In this document: positions 60,805-64,000 of the stretch, piece after piece
How positions within the stretch are numbered: position 1 is the first letter of the stretch
Layout: every line of letters begins with the position of its first letter
Source: Burkholderiales bacterium
Lineage (GTDB): Bacteria; Pseudomonadota; Gammaproteobacteria; Burkholderiales; SG8-41
Assembly (NCBI GenBank): GCA_019634975.1
Contig: JAHCAI010000001.1
Span: 372,001-436,000 of the forward strand
Reading direction: 5' to 3'
Length of the DNA stretch: 64,000 nucleotides
Notes under the pieces: model-generated
Databases searched by the model: none
What the model was told of the DNA's origin: nothing
The model's input: only the letters and a program-made list of their open reading frames with translations
Program-made: the position numbers and the translations under genes

Positions 60805-61590
60805 TCAAGCGCCGCGAAGCCAGGGCTTGAGCCAGCCGAGGCCGGCTTCGGTGGTGGTGGCCGGCCTGTACTCGCAGCCGATCCAGCCGCTGTAGCCGAT
60901 GCGGTCGATGTGGCCGAACAGCCAGGGGTAGTTGATCTCGCCGCTGCCCGGTTCGTGGCGGCCGGGGTTGTCGGCAAGCTGCATGTGCGGGATCAGCTTC
61001 AGATGGGATTCGATGGTACGCGCGAGGTCGCCTTCCATGATCTGCGCGTGGTAGATGTCGTACTGGATATGAAGGTTGTCGCTGCCGACCGCCTTGATGA
61101 TGTCGGCGGCCTGTTTCGTGTAGTTCAGGAAAAAGCCCGGGATGTCGCGGGTGTTGATGGGCTCGATCAGCAGGCGGATGCCGGCCTCCTTGAACTTCGG
61201 CGCGGCGTATTGGAGGTTGCGGATGAAGGTCTCGCGCGCGTCGTTGGGATCGACATGGGGCGGGCGGATGCCGGCGAGGCAGTTGACCTGCGGGCAGCCG
61301 AGCGCGGAGGCGTAGTCGATCGCGCGCTCCACGCCCTCGCGGAACTCGGCCATGCGCTGCGGGTGGCACGCGATGCCGCGTTCTCCGGCTGCCCAGTTGC
61401 CGGCCGGCAGGTTGTGCAGCACCTGGCTCAGGCCGTTTTCCTTCAGTGCGGCGGCCAGTGCCGCCTTGTCGTACTCGTACGGGAACAGGTACTCGACGCC
61501 CTTGAAGCCGGCCCTTGCGGCGGCGCCGAACCGCTCCATGAAGGGGAGCTCGTTGAACAGCATCGTCAGGTTGGCGCAGAAGCGTGGCAT
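60805..61590 (-). CDS. hyi: Hydroxypyruvate isomerase
   Basis: A 261-residue TIM barrel of the Hyi family. It has FCANLTMLFNELPFMERF at the N-terminus, GVEYLFPYEY, RGIACHP (near 72), LLIEPINTRDIPGFFL (near 141) and IQYDIYHAQIMEGDL (near 174), with metal-site Glu/Asp/His residues in these segments. It interconverts hydroxypyruvate and tartronate semialdehyde. It is upstream of the TAXI-TRAP genes and, with glxR and glcDEF, fits glycolate/glyoxylate assimilation. Confidence 0.92.
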   Translation of the reverse strand: MPRFCANLTMLFNELPFMERFGAAARAGFKGVEYLFPYEYDKAALAAALKENGLSQVLHNLPAGNWAAGERGIACHPQRMAEFREGVERAIDYASALGCPQVNCLAGIRPPHVDPNDARETFIRNLQYAAPKFKEAGIRLLIEPINTRDIPGFFLNYTKQAADIIKAVGSDNLHIQYDIYHAQIMEGDLARTIESHLKLIPHMQLADNPGRHEPGSGEINYPWLFGHIDRIGYSGWIGCEYRPATTTEAGLGWLKPWLRGA

Positions 61591-61628
61591 GGCGTGGACC
61601 CTGCTGGGGAAAGTCGGGAACGCGCCAT

Positions 61629-61634
61629 TATAAT
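61629..61634 (+). promoter_or_regulatory. Candidate -10 element TATAAT
   Basis: A perfect TATAAT ends 6 nt before the ATG of the MobA-like gene, so a transcript starting the usual distance downstream would have almost no leader (leaderless mRNA). No good -35 is seen, so the call is tentative. Confidence 0.45.
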
Positions 61635-61640
61635 CAGGCC

Positions 61641-62225
61641 ATGTCCGCGCCCGACAAAGCCCCCGTGGCCATCCTGCTTGCGGCCGGCGCCGGCACCCGC
61701 TTCGGCGGCGGCAAGCTGCTGCATCCGCTGGAAGACGGCGTGGCGATTGCCGCGCATGCCGCGCGCAACCTGCTCGCGGCCGGCCTGCCGGTGACGGCTG
61801 TGGTGCGTCCAGGCGATTTTCCGCTGGCGGAACTGCTGGAGCAGGAAGGCTGCCAGGTCACGATCTGTCCCGACGCGTCGCGCGGCATGGGCGTGAGCCT
61901 TGCCCATGGCGTATCCGTCACGCGCGATGCCGGCGGCTGGGTGGTTGCGCTGGCCGACATGCCGCGCATCCGCCCGGCGACCATTGCCCGCGTGGTGCAG
62001 GCGCTGGTGGCTGGAGCCGAGATCGCGGCGCCGGCCTATCAGGGTGACCGCGGCCATCCGGTTGCCTTTGGCCGGCGCTTCCTGCACGAGCTGCAGGCGC
62101 TCACCGGCGACAGCGGCGCGCGGGCCCTGGTGCAGCGCAACCAGGCACGGGTGCGGCTGATCGACGCCGATGACCCCGGCGTGCTCTTCGACATCGACCG
62201 GCGCACTGACCTGCTGCCAGGATGA
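61641..62225 (+). CDS. MobA/MocA-like nucleotidyltransferase
   Basis: A 194-residue nucleotidyltransferase. It has AILLAAGAGTRFGGGKLL (N-terminal NTP-binding), VVRPGDFPL, ALADMPRIRPATI (metal-binding Asp) and AYQGDRGHPVAFGRRF. These fit the molybdenum-cofactor nucleotidyltransferases MocA/CoxI. In aerobic CO dehydrogenase and xanthine dehydrogenase clusters such genes sit beside MoxR-type ATPases, and the MoxR gene here starts 35 nt after it. No molybdoenzyme subunits occur in the window. Confidence 0.85.
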   Translation: MSAPDKAPVAILLAAGAGTRFGGGKLLHPLEDGVAIAAHAARNLLAAGLPVTAVVRPGDFPLAELLEQEGCQVTICPDASRGMGVSLAHGVSVTRDAGGWVVALADMPRIRPATIARVVQALVAGAEIAAPAYQGDRGHPVAFGRRFLHELQALTGDSGARALVQRNQARVRLIDADDPGVLFDIDRRTDLLPG

Positions 62226-62230
62226 TGGAT

Positions 62231-62259
62231 TTAAGTATTTGATTTTAAAGGAAAAATAA
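62231..62259 (+). repeat. AT-rich boundary motif, copy 5 (leader of MoxR gene)
   Basis: Reads TTAAGTATTTGATTTTAAAG followed by GAAAAATAA, so the AAAGGA ribosome-binding box is inside the motif and the start codon follows at once. Confidence 0.5.
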
Positions 62260-63105
62260 ATGTCACGCTTTACCGGCACCGAAAACTATGTCGCCACCGA
62301 CGACCTGATGATGGCCGTCAATGCGGCGCTCGCTCTGGAGCGCCCGCTGCTGATCAAGGGCGAACCCGGCACCGGCAAGACCATGCTCGCGCTGGAAGTG
62401 GCGCAGGCGCTGGGGCGGCCGCTGTTCGAGTGGCACATCAAGTCGACGACCAAGGCGCAGCACGGTCTCTATGAATACGATGCGGTGTCGCGGCTGCGCG
62501 ACTCGCAGCTCGGCGATCCGAAGGTCAAGGACATTTCCAACTACATCGTGCAGGGCATGCTGTGGCAGGCCTTCACCGCCGACCAGCCCGCAGTGCTGCT
62601 GATCGACGAGGTCGACAAGGCGGACATCGAGTTTCCCAACGACCTGCTGCGGGAACTCGACCGCATGGAATTCTGGGTCTACGAAACGCAGCAGCTGATC
62701 CGCGCGAAACACCGGCCGCTGGTGATCATCACCAGCAACAACGAGAAGGAGCTGCCCGACGCCTTCCTGCGCCGCTGCTTCTTCCACTACATCCGCTTTC
62801 CGGATGCCGAAACGATGGCGAAAATCGTCGAGGTGCATTTCCCGGGCATCAAGAAACAGCTGCTGGCCCAGGCGCTCAATGCCTTTTTCGAGATCCGCGA
62901 CGTGCCGGGTCTGAAGAAGAAGCCGACGACCTCGGAGCTGCTCGACTGGCTGAAGCTGCTGATGGCCGAGGACATCCCGCCGGAGGCCCTGCACAGCCAG
63001 GACACGCACAAGATCGTGCCGCCGCTGCACGGTGCGCTGATCAAGAATGAACAGGACGTGCATCTCTTCGAGCGGCTGGTGTTCATGTCGCGCAGGAAGC
63101 CGTAA
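62260..63105 (+). CDS. MoxR-family AAA+ ATPase
   Basis: A 281-residue AAA+ ATPase. Walker A is LIKGEPGTGKTMLA (near 32), Walker B is AVLLIDEVDKADIEFPNDLLRE (core LLIDEVDKAD, near 110), with sensor 1 VIITSNNEKELPDAFLRRC. This is the CoxD/MoxR type that remodels or inserts cofactors into metalloenzymes with VWA-domain partners. A VWA (CoxE-like) gene is not found next, and the next gene encodes an NMT1-type protein. Coexpressed with the MobA-like gene. Confidence 0.93.
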   Translation: MSRFTGTENYVATDDLMMAVNAALALERPLLIKGEPGTGKTMLALEVAQALGRPLFEWHIKSTTKAQHGLYEYDAVSRLRDSQLGDPKVKDISNYIVQGMLWQAFTADQPAVLLIDEVDKADIEFPNDLLRELDRMEFWVYETQQLIRAKHRPLVIITSNNEKELPDAFLRRCFFHYIRFPDAETMAKIVEVHFPGIKKQLLAQALNAFFEIRDVPGLKKKPTTSELLDWLKLLMAEDIPPEALHSQDTHKIVPPLHGALIKNEQDVHLFERLVFMSRRKP

Positions 63106-63171
63106 TTGGTAAGCAGTAATTGGTGATTGGTGACGAACTGCCAATCACCAATTACCAATTACCAGTCACCA
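63103..63171. repeat. AATTGGT-type inverted tandem repeat (family D)
   Basis: The left arm TAATTGGTAAGCAGTAATTGG continues TGATTGG. The right arm is CCAATCACCAATTACCAATT then ACCAGTCACC. It overlaps the MoxR stop codon (TAA within the left arm). Confidence 0.7.
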
Positions 63172-63183
63172 CTCCCTCATTCC

Positions 63184-64000
63184 ATGCCGATCCGCTTCCC
63201 CTTCAATCTGATCCAGGCCCTCACGCTGGCGGCCGCACTGCTGCTGGCTGCACTGCCGCTGCGCGCGCAGGACCTCAAGCCCGCCGAGAAGGTGGTGCTG
63301 CAGCTGAAGTGGAAGCACCAGTTCCAGTTCGCCGGCTATTACGCGGCGCTGAAGAAGGGCTACTACCGTGATGCCGGCTTTGTCGTCGATATCCGTGAAC
63401 TGCAGGATGGTGTCGACCCGGTGGACAGCGTGCTGAAAGGCGAGGCCGATTTTGGCGTGGGTGCCTCCGAACTGGTGCTGCACCGGGCGCAGGGCAAGCC
63501 GGTGGTGGTGCTCGCGGTGATCCTGCAGCATTCGCCGCTGGTGCTGATTACTCTCGGCGGCGGCCTCAAATCGCTGCACGATCTCGACGGCAAGCGCGTG
63601 ATGCTGCTGCCGCAGGAGACCGAGCTTTATGCCTACCTCGAGCGCGAAAAACTGCCGCGCAAGCGCATCATCGAGGTGAAGCACAGTTTCGACGTGGAGG
63701 CGCTGATCCGCGGTCGCGTCGACGCGCTCTCGGGCTATTCGACCGATGAGCCTTTCGCGCTGAAGCAGCGCGGCCTGCCCTACACGCTGTTTTCGCCGCG
63801 GGCGAGCGGCATCGATTTCTACGGCGACACGCTGTTCACGTCGGAAGCGCTGGTGAAGCGCGATCCGCGGCGGGTGATCGCGTTCCGCGAGGCGAGCCTG
63901 CGCGGCTGGCAGTATGCGATGGACCATCCCGAGGAAATCGCCGACCTGATCCTCGAGCGCTACGGCAGGCGCCACAGCCGCGAGCACCTGCTGTTCGAGG
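63184..64000 (+). CDS. NMT1/ThiY-type substrate-binding domain protein (3' end outside window)
   Basis: 272 codons are visible. A signal peptide (MPIRFPFNLIQALTLAAALLLAALPLRAQ) is followed by LQLKWKHQFQFAGYYAALKKGYYRDAGF, the NMT1/SsuA-like first domain, and VDPVDSVLKGEADFGVGASELVL. Such domains are stand-alone ABC receptors or the sensory N-terminus of histidine kinases or diguanylate cyclases; the sequence ends before this can be decided. Start ATG at 63184. Confidence 0.85.
   Translation, partial: MPIRFPFNLIQALTLAAALLLAALPLRAQDLKPAEKVVLQLKWKHQFQFAGYYAALKKGYYRDAGFVVDIRELQDGVDPVDSVLKGEADFGVGASELVLHRAQGKPVVVLAVILQHSPLVLITLGGGLKSLHDLDGKRVMLLPQETELYAYLEREKLPRKRIIEVKHSFDVEALIRGRVDALSGYSTDEPFALKQRGLPYTLFSPRASGIDFYGDTLFTSEALVKRDPRRVIAFREASLRGWQYAMDHPEEIADLILERYGRRHSREHLLFE

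Noticed and set aside
61641..63105. Carbon monoxide dehydrogenase cluster
   Set aside because: Only accessory-like MobA and MoxR genes are present; no coxL, coxM or coxS is seen.
8264..63171. Tandem short repeats as CRISPR arrays
   Set aside because: The repeat units are 7-15 nt with no regular spacers of 30 nt or so, arms are inverted and no cas genes occur.

Overview
The window is GC-rich (visibly about two-thirds G+C) and gene-dense, and it looks like a chromosome segment of a free-living betaproteobacterium of the Burkholderiales/Rhodocyclales type. The evidence is seven Bug/TctC-family periplasmic binding proteins in 64 kb, a glcDEF set, a TAXI-TRAP transporter, many stand-alone CoA-dependent catabolic enzymes, PPK2 and an HD-GYP regulator. 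This placement is inference from gene content. No rRNA, tRNA or CRISPR array was found.

Layout. (1) 0-6.4 kb, minus strand: a PPK2 polyphosphate kinase (cut by the window edge), a large CHASE/PAS/GAF/HD-GYP sensor phosphodiesterase, a Bug binding protein and a ModA-like protein. (2) 6.5-25.3 kb, all minus strand: a catabolic block with a cysteine-less thiolase plus DUF35 partner, acyl-CoA ligase, two crotonases, nitronate-monooxygenase-like flavoprotein, NDP-forming acyl-CoA synthetase, GST, an alpha/beta hydrolase lacking its serine, class II aldolase, enolase-superfamily enzyme, MFS carrier, SDR, MaoC hydratase and three Bug proteins. Two gene remnants record past duplications. (3) 25.5-28.4 kb, plus strand: PhyH dioxygenase, MBL-fold hydrolase and Bug protein, ending at a terminator shared with the opposing genes. 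(4) 28.4-30.1 kb: a Cys-rich repeat protein and an orphan DNA methyltransferase. (5) 30.4-34.4 kb: glycolate oxidase glcD-E-F. (6) 34.6-39.5 kb: a CaiB-type CoA transferase, then thioesterase, SnoaL-like and LVIVD proteins, then a small membrane protein and a Dyp peroxidase.

(7) 39.5-47.6 kb is the most unusual locus: a LysR gene divergent from TctC - cupin - bicupin - bicupin - TctC - TctB - TctA. Three consecutive genes hold six cupin domains, and the two TctC proteins belong to a divergent subfamily. It reads as a dedicated uptake-plus-metalloenzyme system for an unknown small acid.

(8) 47.7-54.2 kb: a coiled-coil membrane protein, Na/Pi cotransporter, RtcB, class III aminotransferase, an outer-membrane barrel and a small secreted protein. 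(9) 54.2-56.7 kb: an intact IS3-family element with a 4-bp target duplication, inserted in repeat DNA beside an AT-rich HEPN-like gene. (10) 56.7-61.6 kb: glxR, TAXI-TRAP transporter and hyi; with glcDEF these outline glycolate/glyoxylate metabolism. (11) 61.6-64 kb: MobA-like nucleotidyltransferase, MoxR ATPase and the start of an NMT1-type binding protein.

An unexplained overlay is a set of dispersed intergenic elements. Several unrelated families share one architecture: two or three short tandem units, a variable loop, then the same units inverted. A separate AT-rich motif of about 33 nt recurs at gene boundaries.
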